A DNA stretch of 64,000 bases from Aaosphaeria pasadenensis (GCA_022813625.1 JAKLMB010000002.1:1674001-1738000); one strand, 5' to 3'; numbered from the stretch's first letter, positions 35,105-47,885 are shown. Numbers and translations: made by a program. Notes: a model not told the origin generated them from the sequence alone.

Positions 35105-35846
35105 GACGCTCGATTGTCTCTAGAGCACGCTGCTTTGAGTAGCTTCGTGACGCTGTAGATTGAGCTGTAATTTGGTATTGAAGTATTATGTATGTAAATA
35201 TTCCTCGGACAACAGTCTAGAGAGAGGTTATAAGGATATTCATGAGTAGAACAATGAATACGACGACCAACGTAGGCTTGAAGCTTGGAATTAAGAGAGA
35301 TAAGAGATAGAGAAAAAATGTTTGAAATCAAAGAGACGAAGAGAGCAGGTTTACAGAAGTTCAAGATGTAGAGGGGAGGGGATCAGAAGCTATTTGATAG
35401 AAATGGCGCTAAACAGATCGTCTAGACGTCATGGCGGCGTCGTCTATGTCCTTTAAGCTCTGCCATCCTGGTCACGATCATAACTCATTTATGCATATGC
35501 CTAACGACGCGTAGCGCTACTGTACTTGTATGTTATCGACCTAGTGATGGGATGAATAGGTACCTAGGAAAAGTAGTCCTAGCACCAATATTTCATGGTG
35601 ACATTGATGCATTCGTATTCACTGAGATCGATCTACAAGGTATTCAATCTCATGAGGTGAGGACCAAATGGATGTCTACGGAACTGACCAATCAACTCCC
35701 TTGTTCCCCTCCCCCCACCAGCTCCGATTAGATACCATAGCATTGTTACATGGTAGAAACACCACTTACTGGAACATAATTAATTGTCCTTTCGAAAGCC
35801 ATTAAACTTCGCCTCCCTACTCTGCTCTACCTGACCCTGCACCATC
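35105..35846. promoter_or_regulatory. divergent intergenic region DUF2417/PPME1
   Basis: About 740 bp between two divergent start codons, so it should contain both promoters. The C-rich tract CCCCTCCCCCCACC near 35706-35720 lies about 130 bp before the methylesterase start. No gene seen. Confidence 0.5.
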
Positions 35847-37062
35847 ATGTCCGATTTCGCCAAAAGCTTTGCAAAGAACAAACTTGCTTCACTGCCCCCC
35901 GAAGCTCCCCTCCGCGAAGAACCAGAATATGAAGACGATTCCTCGTCAGCATCATCAATGTCCAGCACTGGCACCGTCATCCCTACATCTTCGCAACGGC
36001 CCGCTCCTGCAATTCACTGGTCCGACTACTTCGCCCAGGAATTTTACCTCGAGCGTCCGGCCGCAGCCAAAACTTCCGACACAGCAGCCCAGAGCCATGC
36101 CAAATTCCATGTGTACCTGACACCCCCGAGCTCTGCCAAGTCTCCGCTACTCGTACTGCACCATGGAGCTGGTAGCTCCGCCATGAGCCTTGCGCTGTTT
36201 GCAAAGGAGGTTCGAAAAGGTCTCCCTGATGCAGGTATACTCGCCGTAGAGGCCAGAGATCATGGGAGCGTAGTATGGGCAGAGGACGGTTCCATTGATA
36301 ACGATCTATCGATTGATACCTTGACTAATGACCTTTTTGACATGCTGGCCCTCACCCAGGCAAAGGTTGGCTGGACCGAACTACCTAGAATAGTCCTCGT
36401 GGGACACAGCCTAGGCGGTGCTGTAGTGACTCATGCTGCGAACAAGAGCCAACTTAGTAGCAAGCTGCTTGGCTATGCAGTATTGGATGTGGTGGAGGGT
36501 TCGGCCATGGATGCTCTGAAGCATATGCAAGCGTACCTCGCTACCAGGCCAACAACATTTCCTTCCTTGGAAGCTGCTGTCGAGTGGCATATTCGCTCGA
36601 GGACGCTGCGGAATCCTCAGTCTGCGAGGGTTAGCGTCCCGAGCCTGCTCATACAAACGCCAGAGGGACGCTGGGCGTGGAGAACGGATCTGAGCACCAC
36701 CGAAGCTTACTGGGAGAATTGGTTCACGGGCATGTCATCCAAGTTCCTCGGTGGAAAGGGTGCAAAGCTACTCCTCCTCGCAGGCACAGATCGATTGGAC
36801 AAGGAGTTGATGATTGGTCAAATGCAAGGTAAATATCGCTATATCTAACGTCCCTTTACTCCTTTTTCCGGATTCCATGTTTTAATATGTTACAGGCAAA
36901 TTCCAACTTCAGGTCTTCCCTACAGCAGGTCACTTCCTCCAAGAAGACCAACCGGAGAAGATTGCGGAATCGATAGTGGAATTCGTAAAGAGGAATGATC
37001 GCAGCACCATGATTCTCCCACCGAAAGTATCTGATCTTCTTGCTCAAGGCAAGAAAGTTTGA
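35847..37062 (+). CDS. PPE1: protein phosphatase 2A methylesterase 1
   Basis: Predicted 382-aa protein from two exons (35847..36828 and 36896..37062). It is an alpha/beta hydrolase with LLVLHHGAGSS (oxyanion region), VEARDHG, the nucleophile elbow VGHSLGG (Ser188), the acidic-residue region LLLAGTDRLDKE, and the catalytic His in FPTAGHFLQED, encoded by exon 2. These match PPME1/Ppe1, which removes the C-terminal methyl ester from the PP2A catalytic subunit and so counters the methyltransferase Ppm1. The acidic/Ser-rich N-terminus is the usual variable part. The gene converges on UTP23 with 181 bp between stop codons. Confidence 0.94.
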
Positions 37063-37243
37063 GTGCAACCGGGCAGCTGCGAAAACGATTCCATGCTTTT
37101 CGTTAGCTATAAAACTCAGCCTTGTGTGAGTATCGTGCCATGCACTTTTTCACATTCTCTATATGCATGCAACGGGCAAGCTGATTTGGACGAAGCTCAG
37201 ATAAGAGCTAAAAGGCTTGTCCTAGGGTATCGAAAAATTTCTC

Positions 37244-38196
37244 TCACGATGTACTCGCATCCACCTCGACGGGAGCGGCACCATCTTCCTGTCCTTGACC
37301 CTGCGCTTTGGGCTTCCTCTTCCTCTTGCGCTTTCCGCCCTCGTCGCCCCTTGAACCCGATCCGTCGGCTTTCGAGTCTTCCGTTTGACCATCGGCAGAA
37401 CTTGGCTTCGTGGTGGTCTTACGTTCAGCCTGAGAAGGCTGCTTCTTCGCTGATTTCTTCATGCTCAAAGGGTTCGGTTGTTTAGGGCCTCGCGCCCGCT
37501 TTTTCTTTTGGCGTTGGCTAGAAGATCCACTTTGTCGCTCAGCAGACGTGTCCTGTTGCCCAGCACTCTCCTCATCATCATCTCGCTTTCTCTTCTGTCC
37601 AGCATCCGTATTTCCGCGGCCCTTTAGACCTGCCCTGAATTTAGCCTTCTCCTCCCGCTCTCGAGCATCTTCTGTAGCTTCGGCCATCGGTTCTAATATC
37701 ATGACGCTCTTCGCGATGTATACTATGGGAACACCAGGGACTTGTCGCATGGCGGCTCGTGTTTTCGGGTCTTGCGTGACGACGACATAGCGATGTTTAT
37801 TCGAGGGACCAACACACTCAGTAATGCAATCATGTGTGTCCAATGGCTCTTCCAGTTCGTGATGTCCGCAGCGTCGTCGCTCGAAGTTCTTTGCGTGTGC
37901 GATCAATGCCTCGTTCTTCTGCTTAGCATTGTAGAGATGGCGCATGGAACACTGTGAGACTGAAGCTTCGAGTCAGTTCAGGCCAACAAATTCATGGCTG
38001 TTTGTGAGGACCTACCCATTATCTTCACCTCTCCACCCAGTACGCCTTTCAGTCTGCCGGCAAAGTCGAGGCGCATGCGCTCTGCGTCTACCAGGACCTC
38101 CGAATCACATAGAGCCTGGTAAGGTTCACGGAATCCGAAGTTGAGTTGATACTGGCGCATCTCCTTGCGGTACTTCTTAAGTCTCTTGCCCTTCAT
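37244..38196 (-). CDS. UTP23: rRNA-processing protein UTP23
   Basis: Predicted 298-aa protein from two exons (38196..38016 and 37959..37244; 56-nt intron). It begins MKGKRLKKYRKEMRQYQLNFGFREPYQ, the typical UTP23 start, followed by a PIN-like domain. After the intron it continues VSQCSMRHLY and contains a Cys/His cluster (C91, H93/H94, C105, C109) fitting the zinc finger of this family, then KHRYVVVTQD and VPGVPIVYI. The C-terminal third is Lys/Arg-rich and disordered. UTP23 is an SSU-processome component needed for early 18S rRNA cleavages and snR30 release. Its PIN domain is considered nuclease-inactive in yeast. Confidence 0.94.
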
Positions 38197-38777
38197 GGTG
38201 CCGGCGCTGTGTCAAAAGTTTTGGAGGTTGCGATGCAGACAAGATGCGAGGTACGCTCAGTTCGGGGGCCCGATAGGATTGATAGGTCGAAGTAACAATG
38301 GCTCAAAGACCCGAGAATTAATTTCTGCAGTTGTCGTTCTCTAAAGAAACGAAATTGGCATTACAACGCAATCAATGGAGGTTGGATTACTTCTGCCATC
38401 AGCCATCAGCGGGACGGTTTGGAAAAAATATGTGCACGGGCCGCCAGATGACCGCCTGCACCGTTTCGTGGGTCGGTTGCGGAGATCAATGCTACTCGTA
38501 TGGTCGTACGTACTCGGACTAAAGCAACTGGCGGGCGGAATCCTCCCTCCTCAAGTCCCCCAGCACCGCCTTTGTCTTGCCCGCCTGCGGATTTTGCGAA
38601 GGATGCTGTGACGAACGAAAACAACCCCATGTACATAAGAAGAAGAGGACATTCTGGCCCCAAAAAGTTTCGAAACACGCAACGCTCTTCTTGTCTCCGC
38701 GCACCTCCCACACCGCCTGGCTACACCACCTTGTAGTCCGTTCGCTCCCCCCTCCATGCGCATAGGAGAGCTCCACC
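38197..38777. promoter_or_regulatory. divergent intergenic region UTP23/DUF726
   Basis: About 580 bp between two divergent genes, holding both promoters. Overlapping short frames near 38.5-38.7 kb are not conserved-looking. No other feature seen. Confidence 0.5.
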
Positions 38778-41700
38778 ATGCCCAACGAGCCCGTATCCGG
38801 CGAACCCCCTATCGCAGAATCGAAAGATACAACAGCGTCCACGACGAATAGCCAGCCGCCTAAGGAAGTCAAGCAGGAGGTCGAGTATGACGACTTCGGA
38901 CTCCCTATTCGCAAAGCCCGTCCGAGGGCGCCGGTAGAGAGCGATTCGGATGAGGAGGAACAATTCCAGGATGCGGTAGCTTCTTCTTCTAAGGGGTCGG
39001 TCAAGGAGAAGGTTGAGATTCTGGAAAAGAAAGTGGAGGCAGAAATTGCAGAGAAATTGCCGGAAAAGGGAAAGGAGAAGGTAGTTGGTGCGGAGGTTCA
39101 GGAGAAGCTTGCTGACTCGGAGGTTCACCAGAAAGTTGCAAGCTTGGAGGAGAAAGAGAAGGTAGCTGATTTGAAGGAGAAAGAGAAGGCTACCAGCTCC
39201 GAGGACAAAGTCGTTGGTGAGCAGAATGCACCGGACCCAGCACAAGAGAAGGAGAATATAGAAAAGGAAGGTGATGAGAGCCCAGGAATTGAACACCAAG
39301 GGAAACCTTCAGAACAACCGCAAGACGCGGCTCAGGGACCCAAGTCCCATTCAAGGAATGAGAATAGTGTCTCGGGTTTTTCCCACCAACCGCTTGTTCC
39401 AGCAAAACAAGAGAACGAGGCCGGAAAAGAAGACGATGACGGCGGTTGGCAGACCATGCCTGCATACGCACATTACGATATGTACGATGACGATAATAAG
39501 CTCATTGCACGAGAGAACGCAGAGGAATTGGAGGATATGAGCGGCTATGGCAATCTGGGAGGCGCTGCAAAGGGATATACTCGTGTCACTCTGGACGATG
39601 ATGTCGAATCTCAGACTAGTATGGACGACAACACGGCCTATCTGTTCAAAGAGAAAAACAACACATTATATGACGACGACGACGAGGCAGCGAGGGATCC
39701 GTTATCTCAGATGCAGACCACCAAAGAGCTCCTTACCGAAGGGCAGCGTGTTGCATATGTCGGCTTGGTGCGGCTTGCAATGGTAGAAATGCAGAAGAAA
39801 ATAACCGACCTTGAACGCACAAAGAGCGCGAAGAAGGTGCTGGATCTATCCCAAGAGACATCCATGATGTGGTCTCAAAAGATGATGGTTCGACTTTATT
39901 CTCACATGGACATCGATGCTTCGGAACAGATCATGATCGAACAGCTTTCACAACACGGTGTCATACCAGACGACCTTACGCCTGCCCTTATGCAGAACGC
40001 TCGTGTGAAGAACCCCGCAAGGGAGGAAGAGGCCGAGTCCGTACTCTCTCCTGGCACACCATCGATGTCCTCTCCACGCCCTGAGTCCATCAACGACAAG
40101 GAGAAGAGTGTCGAGCACCTAGGGTCAAGATCGCCTTCCATAACCTCTCCGCGACTGGATTCTCTGCGTGAGGAGAAGAACAAGTCAGCACTATCGCTCG
40201 ATTCGCCTGATCCAATTGCAACCCCTCCACCGCCCCCATACCAAGAGCACGAGGGAGAAGATTTACCAGCAGTGCGAACTCCTTCACAGTTGCCTGATAC
40301 TAAGAACATTGACATTGATCTTCGTTGGACCGTGCTGTGCGACCTCTTCCTTGTTCTCATTGCAGACTCAGTTTATGACGCTCGCTCAAGAACGTTACTG
40401 GAACAAGTAGGAAAATACCTCAGCGTCGACTGGCTGGAGATATGCCGGTTCGAAAAGCGAGTCACTGATGCTCTAGAGATGCAGGAAGAAGCAGCCAAAG
40501 AGAATTGGAACGAAGATGAACATATCGAGACACGGAGGAAGCGTGCACGCAATAAGCGAATTGCTCTGATGGGTCTCGCAACTGTTGGCGGTAGTTTGGT
40601 CATTGGCCTGTCCGCTGGAATTCTTGCGCCCGTCATCGGCACAGGTCTCGCCCTGGGATTTGGCACCATCGGTATAGGAGGTACTGGTACCTTCTTGGCT
40701 GGCGCAGGAGGTGCCGCCATCATCACGACAACGGGTGTCCTCAGTGGAGGAACTATCGCTGTCAGAGCCGCCGATAGGCGAACCGGAGCCGTCTCAACGT
40801 TCGAATATCGGCCTTTGCATAACAACAAGCGTGTCAATCTCATCGTCACATTGGCAGGTTGGATGAACGGCAAGGTTGATGACGTCCGACTACCATATAG
40901 TACAGTCGATCCCATAATGGGTGATATCTACTCCGTCCTTTGGGAACCAGAGATGCTACGGAGTATGGGAGATACCATTAATATCCTAGCCACCGAGGTA
41001 AGACAGTGATCAACTGTTCTCGCATGCAAAGATGGCTAACTTAGGGTCAGGCTTTGACGCAAGGATTGCAACAAGTGTTGGGCAGTACCATCCTCATTGC
41101 ACTTATGAGTGCTATTCAATTGCCTGTTGCCTTGACGAAGTTGTCTTATCTCATTGACAATCCCTGGACGGTGTCACAAACTCGAGCAGACATGGCAGGA
41201 CTCATCCTTGCGGACTCCCTCATCGAACGCAACCTAGGCACGCGGCCCGTAACACTGGTTGGCTTCTCTTTGGGATCCAGGGTCATCTATTCCTGTCTCA
41301 AAGAGCTGGCGAAACGAGGAGCATTCGGTATCGTCGAGAATGTATACATGTTCGGAACGCCTGTTGTCGCAAAGAAAGATGACTACATCCGCGCCAGAGC
41401 ATTGGTTCCCGGACGATTTGTGAACGGCTACGCAAAGAATGATTGGATTCTAGGTCAGTACTTGCCGCATATGACGTAACTCCTTCTAACGTTGGTACAG
41501 GCTACTTGTTCAGAGCTACTGGAGGAGGTATCTCGAGAGTTGCTGGTCTTGCAAGTGTTGACGTTCCCGGCATAGAGAATGTTGATGTTACAGAGCATGT
41601 GCCTGGACACATGGCATACAGAGCAGCAATGCCAAAGTTACTGCGCGAAGTGGGATGGATTGTGGAGAGCGACGAATTCACCGAAATCGAAGATCCAGAT

Positions 41701-42405
41701 CCAGAAAATCACGAAAAGAGGCAGCGGGAGCTTATCAGCGAGATCGAGGAGGCGAGGAGGGAATTGGAGAAGAAGCAGGAAAAGAAGGGATTCAGCTTCT
41801 GGCGGAAAAAGAAGGCCGAGAAGAAGGACTGGGAGGTATACGACGAGAAATCGCAAGCAGCCCCAGAGAACAAGCCCCCTGGCGAAAATCCTGTCATGTT
41901 TGACATTGACGAACTTCGAAAGGAAGTTGCGCTGCTCTCTGCCGAAGGAATCGAGATCAAAGAGATCAAATCGACACTGCCACCTATGAAGATAGACATG
42001 GCGGCAACAAGCCCCTCTCCATATTCGACACTACGCGAGACGAAAAGTTTCAACGATAGCATTGGCTCTCAACCGGGTGCCAGTGGCAGTGGAAGCAACC
42101 AATATCTTTCAAGCAACGGCGCTCACGATCAGACCAAGAAGACGAGCTATGACGAATATGACGAGTACGAGGATGGAGGCATGACGATGACATTCGAAAC
42201 TTCGTTCAAGGACCCGCCTTCCAGTTCTAGGTTTCCCAGTCACGATGCCGACAAATCTACGTGGGGTGCTATGCCAGAGCGCCCGCAACTAAGGTCCGCT
42301 GCCACTTCACCTAATATAAATGCAGCACCGAGTTACAATGCCTGGGCCGACGAGGACGACGATGACTTTGGACAAGAGAAGGAGATCAAGATGACTTTTG
42401 CATAG
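38778..42405 (+). CDS. DUF726/TMCO4-family membrane hydrolase-like protein
   Basis: Predicted 1175-aa protein from three exons (38778..40997, 41051..41453, 41501..42405). The first 250 residues are highly charged, with repeated EKxK/EKEKV segments and probable coiled coil. Residues about 595-665 are Gly/Ala/Ile-rich membrane-spanning segments (GGSLVIGLSAGILAPVIGTG, GFGTIGIGGTGTFLAGAGG). The alpha/beta-hydrolase-like DUF726 domain follows with VNLIVTLAGWMNGK, a nucleophile elbow VGFSLGSR and YMFGTPVVAK. The tail contains a Lys/Glu helix and acidic stretches. Homologues include human TMCO4 and yeast YFL034W/Mil1. Enzymatic activity is plausible because the elbow is intact, but the substrate is unknown. 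Confidence 0.92.
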
Positions 42406-43000
42406 ACAACCTGTATACTGTTACTCGGTGTAACCAACATCATTTGAGCGCGCATTCAGGGACGGAGCATTGGCGTTGTTAGTAGAGGCATCGATAGCCT
42501 CCACTATTCTTCTTTCATTTAATGCGATATTATTATTGCGGCTACTATGAAGAAGATTTCTTGCCTTTATATTCAATAATCAGCCCTCTGAACGGGCAGT
42601 GTATCTAACTAAGTGCAAAGCCAAAAATACATATCAATCCCAACGTTGACACTTTTTATTTCCTTGAATTCCACTTAAACGACCGAGGATCGCCTATTTG
42701 GGATGACCTACGTATGCAAACAAGGTAACAAGGTGGCTGTGTGGAGCCAAAGCACCAGCCACAAACTTGGCTCCTGGGAACGAACCACATCAGCTTTCCC
42801 GAGCAGTTGCGCATCCTCTTATCACAATCAATCCACAGCTATTACAGTCAATTACAATTGTTTGTGCTCGTCTGAAAGCCATATCATCTTTTCTGAGCCC
42901 ATAACATTCGCAACCAAGCAAGCATTCGCAAGCTCTTTGTAGCTACCATCAAAACGTCTAGCTCCATCATTGAGCAATCACAACAACAACAGTCGCAAAG
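42406..43000. other. intergenic region, kinase promoter
   Basis: About 600 bp. The stretch before 43001 is A/C-rich with CAACAACAACAG just upstream of the start codon, typical of a fungal leader. No gene seen. Confidence 0.55.
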
Positions 43001-44355
43001 ATGGGATCATTAGGCTCATATTTCCTCGATGTAGTCTACTCGTTTACTAACTGCATGGTGTGCTTTCCGGGCACTCCCCAACTCAAGATCAACAGTCGGA
43101 GCTTCAAGATCCTGCGACTGCTGGGCGAGGTAAGCTACGGCAAGATTGACTTTCTCCACATCACGACTGACAGTATCACGCTCATAGGGTGGCTTCTCCT
43201 ACGTATACCTCGTCCAAGACAATGCAAACCAGCAGCTTTTCGCCCTGAAGAAGATCCGCTGCCCCTTCGGCCAGGAATCCGTGTCGCAGGCGCTCAAGGA
43301 AGTTGAAGCCTACTCGCTATTCTCACCACACCCGAACATCATCCACTCGTTTGACCATTCCGTTGCATCCGATAAATCAGATCCCCAGGCCAAGACCGTA
43401 TACATCCTCCTCCCGTACTACAGGCGTGGAAACCTACAAGACATGATCAATGCGAACCTGGTCAACCACACAAAGTTCCCGGAGCGGAGATTGATGGTTC
43501 TGTTCCTGGGCGTTTGCAAGGCATTGAAGAGCATGCATCAGTACAGAGTGAAAGGTCCCCCCGGCGGAGCTACAAGCCAGAGCAACGCGAAGAAAGTGCG
43601 GAGAGAAGCTACGAGGGCAGATGCGGAGGCCGCGGAGGCCATGGAGATGCGTCCCGGTCGGCGGCACAGGGATGACGACGACGACGATGAAGAGCATGAA
43701 GCAGAGCCGCTCATGGACTCTGAGGTCACAAGTGCGCAGGAAGGCATTGCGCCTGGTGGTGAACGCGCGTACGCGCATCGTGACATTAAGCCTGGTACGT
43801 TCCTTACCATCTCTCCTCAATTCTTTGCACCCAACTAACGACGACGTAGGAAACGTTATGATCGCCGACGACGGCAAGACTCCAATCCTCATGGATCTCG
43901 GCTCCCTTGCGCCCTCACCAACGCCGATCACATCTCGCTCCCTCGCACTCCAGGTCCAGGACCAGGCCGCCGAACACAGCACAATGCCGTACCGAGCCCC
44001 CGAGCTCTTCGACGTGAAGACGGGGTCCGTCATCGATACCAAGGTCGACATCTGGTCGCTCGGGTGCACATTATACGCATGTCTCGTCGGAAAGTCGCCC
44101 TTCGAAGCACGCAGCGACGAGACCGGTGGAAGCTTGAGCATATGCGTGTTGGGCGGTGACTGGAGGTTTCCCGACGAGGGACCGCAGCGAGGAAAGCAGA
44201 CGCAATCGACGGAGGATGCTATCAGCGATCCCGTCAAGGAGGTGGTGCGAAAGTGTTTGAAGGTCGAGCCGAGTGAGAGGCCGGATGTCGACGAGTTGAT
44301 TGCTCTCGTTGAGGAAGTGTTGGAGGGATTACCTGAAGATGGCTCAGATGACTGA
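43001..44355 (+). CDS. serine/threonine protein kinase, Env7/STK16 (NAK) type
   Basis: Predicted 413-aa kinase from three exons (43001..43129, 43188..43794, 43850..44355). The Gly loop LGEGGFSYVYLV forms across intron 1, ALKKI supplies the Lys, and the catalytic loop HRDIKPGNV (D242) forms across intron 2. The Mg-binding triplet is DLG (LMDLGSLAP), as in STK16/Env7 kinases, then MPYRAPELF and VDIWSLGCTLYA. About 70 extra residues, acidic and Arg-rich (RHRDDDDDDEEHEAE), sit just before the catalytic loop. The N-terminus MGSLGS with Cys18 and Cys21 is suitable for myristoylation plus palmitoylation, as known for STK16 and for Env7 at the vacuole. Location at vacuole or Golgi membrane is inferred. 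Confidence 0.92.
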
Positions 44356-44696
44356 AAATAATGACAGCGCCGATGTTTTTTTTCTAAATTCCTTTTTCTT
44401 CTTTTCTACCGCGACGGTATTCATGTAAGAATTATCTTCGCGTAGCGAACGAACGCATAGTGTTTTCTACACCTATGTGGTGGCTTTGGCGTCAACGATA
44501 TGTATTGGAATCAAGTCAGGCATTATGGTATCAAGTCACCATTGAAAATGTACCCTTTGGCAAGGATGCACACCGCAGCCTTCTTTATACGACGTTTCTC
44601 ACAATAAGTGTACATGCACATTCTTGGTACCAAACTAGGCGGTTCGATTCATGCTAGATAGCCAAGGGACAAAACGTATACACTATGTATGCTTGC
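44356..44696. other. convergent 3' intergenic region
   Basis: About 340 bp between the ends of the kinase gene (plus) and the peptidase gene (minus). T-rich near 44375-44405. No gene seen. Confidence 0.6.
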
Positions 44697-46982
44697 TTAT
44701 TCCAATGCAGCCTTTGCCTCCTCGGTCATCGTATCTGAATATTTGGGTAGACCTGCCTTCTCGTTGATGAAATCCAGCACAGTGCGGTGCCAGAGCAGCG
44801 AGTTTTCCGGCTTCAGCACCCAGTGATTCTCATCAGGGAACGTGAGGAACTGGCTCTCAACATTCCTTACCTGCAACGTGTGGAACGCCGCAAGGCCCTC
44901 GGAGATCGTCAACCGGTAGTCCAACTCACTATGGATGATCAAGTGAGGCGTGGACCAGTTCTCCACGAACTTGGACGGATCCCACCTGTCCCAGCCCTCT
45001 CGATTGAGCCAGAGCGGCTTCTCGAAGTCGTGGAATGGGAAGTAGAGTTCTTCGGAGGCGAGCTGGCCGGTCATGCTAAAGACGCCGTCGTGCGTCACGA
45101 GCGCCTTGAACTTACGACCGAGCGGATGGCCTTGGATCCAGTTCATCATGAAGCCTCCGTAGGACGCACCGAGTGCTACGGCGCGGTTCGTGTCCACGAA
45201 ATCGAGATTCTCTTTGATCCAGTCGAAGCCCTTGACTAGGTCCTCGTATGGCAGCCCGCCCCATTGTCCTTTGATCGCGTCTGTGAAATCTTGTCCAAAG
45301 CCGGTGCTGCCGGTCGGGTTTGGAGTGACGACCACATAGCCCTGCTCGGCGAAAACGGCCGGATTCCACCTTGTGCTCCAACTGTCTTCCCAGGCGCCCT
45401 GTGGACCTCCGTGGATGAGATATGCGAGGGGATACTTCTTGTCCGATGAGAAGTCGCTTGGTTTGACCACCCATGCCTGAACGGATGTATTCTCGGCTGC
45501 TCCGGGCCAGTGGATCTCGTCAATCTGTCTTCGTTTGAGACCGAACGTGGATCCATTACGCGTCTGAGAAGACAGATATCTGGTAGTGTTGGTCTGCTGA
45601 TCGTCATGTGGTAGGCTGAGAACATGTTCGCCTGCATGGCCATTTGCTGGGAGAACCGAGTAGAGGCTACTGTCGATCAGACTAGATGACGAGATGAATA
45701 GTTCGCCGTTCTTCAGCGGTCGGACATCGGATATCGCTCCTCCCTTGACGACCATTTTTGGTTCGGTGAGCCCAGGTCCTTGCCAGTTGGATGCAAAGAG
45801 ACATCCTCGTCCATGGTCCTCCGCTAGGAGGTACAAGGGCGAACTACCATCATAACTCCATATGATAGAAGAAGGGCTGCGATCCCATAGTCCCTTACCA
45901 TCTTTCGAAGGTAGAGCTTGAATGACCCAAGATGGGTTTTGCACGTCAGGAACGATGAAAATCTGATTCTTGTCCGACTCATATCCGTCCGTCTTCATGG
46001 ACAGAAAAGCAAAAGACGTGCCCTTGGGGGAGAACACGGGGTTCGTACTGGCGCCCTCGAATCCATCAATGTTTATCTTGATCAGTGTGTTGCTAGCTTC
46101 AGACGTGGAGTCTTCCCAGAAATCGGTCTCTGATAGTAGGTAGATGTTCGTCTTTGTGTGTAGTGCTGGGTCAAGTTCAGGATCCTTCGAGGTAAATACA
46201 AGACCAATGGGGCCAATGTCGAAATGATCTGTGCCGCCAAAGGGATCGATCGGGGACTCAAGCGTGGTGCTCTTGAGGGCATTTCTAACTTTTCCGAGTT
46301 TGAACTTTCCTTTGTCGTCCTTGGCCAGCTTGCTCAGCCATATGCTATTCTTGTTCTCTGTCACGTAGTGGTCCCAGTGGCGCACGAACATGGAATTATA
46401 TAGGCGACCGGTCGTATGCCGCTTCTTAGCCTTTTGTGGATTGACCAACTTTCCATCGGGGTCGGCTTTACCGCTCACAGCGAACGCATAGTCGCCATTA
46501 TCGAGACTAATGATTTTCAAATCTCCAACTGGACCTTCGATTGTTCCAGCAGTGTAGTTGCTGTATGCACAATCAGTATCATATTTTTGTTGGAATGATG
46601 GCGTTAAAACAGGAGTTTGCGTAGAAAGGAATCAAGGCTACAAATGCCGTTCTTTGAGATGTGCTCTGGCTTACCTATCACTGAAGTTGGTTGGTTTCCC
46701 AACCGTGACGCTCGTCGTACCATCCTCCTTAGAGAATAGAACCACGATCAAATCATCGTCCAGCCATTTGACGTCACCTGCTCCAGAGTCGGAAGTCACC
46801 GTTATGGTTTCCTGCTTCTCGACATCCAAGAGGCGAATCTCGGACTTTTTCGAGTGTTTGCTAAAGGAATAGGTGCTGACGCTATACAAGATCTTTGAAC
46901 CATCCGAATTCGGCAAGCCAGGGGAACGGCGTGGTGCACTGAGGAGGACCTCGGGCGTGAACTTGGTTGCACGAATAGTCAT
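44697..46982 (-). CDS. dipeptidyl peptidase 5-like S9 serine peptidase, probably cytosolic
   Basis: Predicted 723-aa protein from two exons (46982..46675 and 46560..44697). An N-terminal beta-propeller-like region leads to a C-terminal S9 catalytic domain: LIHGGPQGAWEDSWSTRWNP, nucleophile elbow GASYGGFMMNW, acid region HSELDYRLTISEGL, and the catalytic His in PDENHWVLKPENS. This is the DPP5/DppV pattern, for removal of N-terminal dipeptides from peptides. The first ATG in frame gives MTIRATKFTPEVLLSAPRRSP with no signal peptide, so this looks like the intracellular paralogue rather than the secreted enzyme. Upstream in-frame codons exist but without an ATG. Confidence 0.92.
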
Positions 46983-47779
46983 GTCGAGGTTGGCAATGGA
47001 TCCCAATTGTCAATGAAGACACCCTGATTGCCTATTAGTCTCTCACTTTGCAAAGGAAAATGAAAGTTTGTGTCTAGGTAAGAATGATTCGAAACGAAAG
47101 CAAGTGGCAATGGGTAGATTATGGAATCTACAACAGAGTTTGTGCCTTTTGACGGGAAGATAGATTAAGAGATAGACTTTATTCCCCTAAATATACGGAG
47201 TATCAAGTGAGAATAGACATGCTCGAAAGGCAACTTCGTATTACACAGTAGAAATAAGGAAAGACTGGACCAATGGAAACTCGTTGTGGAAAGTAGTAGG
47301 GACGGAGTACCTTGCTGATCTAGGAATGCCAGGAAAGACGTACACACTTACCGAGACAAGTAGTTGATGTAAAAGAAGAGCTTAGGAAAATTAAATATGG
47401 TGAATTGAATTCCAAGCAAACACCTTCAGCTCCAAGGGGTGGAAGTGATTGATGTAAGAGAGAGAGTACGGTCTGTCTGGAAGAATGGAGGTTGGAAGCG
47501 GTGCGGAGGTGTGACTAGTCCGAGCTGGAGCTATAGCTGGGGACATCGCACGTCAGATCCCCAACCCCTCACAATACCGACCGTCAGCCACACGCTAGTG
47601 CAGGAAAAAGTCGCACCAAAGAAAACTCACTTTACTAAAAATACGTCAAAGTCATTCCACACCTCACTTGTGACCAAATGTGGCACAGACAGCGCTAAAG
47701 GCTCCATAACATCCGGGTACATATTGAAGCAGATTTGCAAAAACGACTAAACTTGATTAAAGTCCAGTCGACTGAAAAC
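46983..47779. other. intergenic region between peptidase and tRNA genes
   Basis: About 800 bp containing the peptidase promoter. A TACGGAGTA word occurs at 47194 and a one-mismatch copy (GACGGAGTA) at 47301. No coding gene seen. Confidence 0.55.
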
Positions 47780-47885
47780 AGTCCTGTGGCGCAGTGGTAG
47801 CGCGCCGTTCTTATAAGACTCGTCAGATTCTTATGGCCTTCATCTGGTTATGCGGATGCCGTGGGTTCGAACCCCACCAGGACTA
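47780..47885 (+). tRNA. tRNA-Ile (UAU) with 34-nt intron
   Basis: The acceptor stem AGTCCTG pairs with CAGGACT (7 bp; discriminator A47885). The D arm is GCGC-AGTGGTA-GCGC, and the T arm GTGGG-TTCGAAC-CCCAC. The anticodon stem is CCGTT/TGCGG around loop C-T-TAT-A-A, so the anticodon is TAT (47812-47814). The intron occupies the canonical site after position 37, at 47816..47849. A box (TGGCGCAGTGG) and B box (GGTTCGAACCC) are perfect, and a T8 terminator follows at 47892. The stem has a G-U pair and a U-U mismatch at 31-39, which is unusual but does not undermine the call. Confidence 0.93.

Noticed and set aside
43434..44237. 267-codon frame antisense to the kinase gene
   Set aside because: It is a shadow of the kinase exons and crosses the well-supported intron 2.
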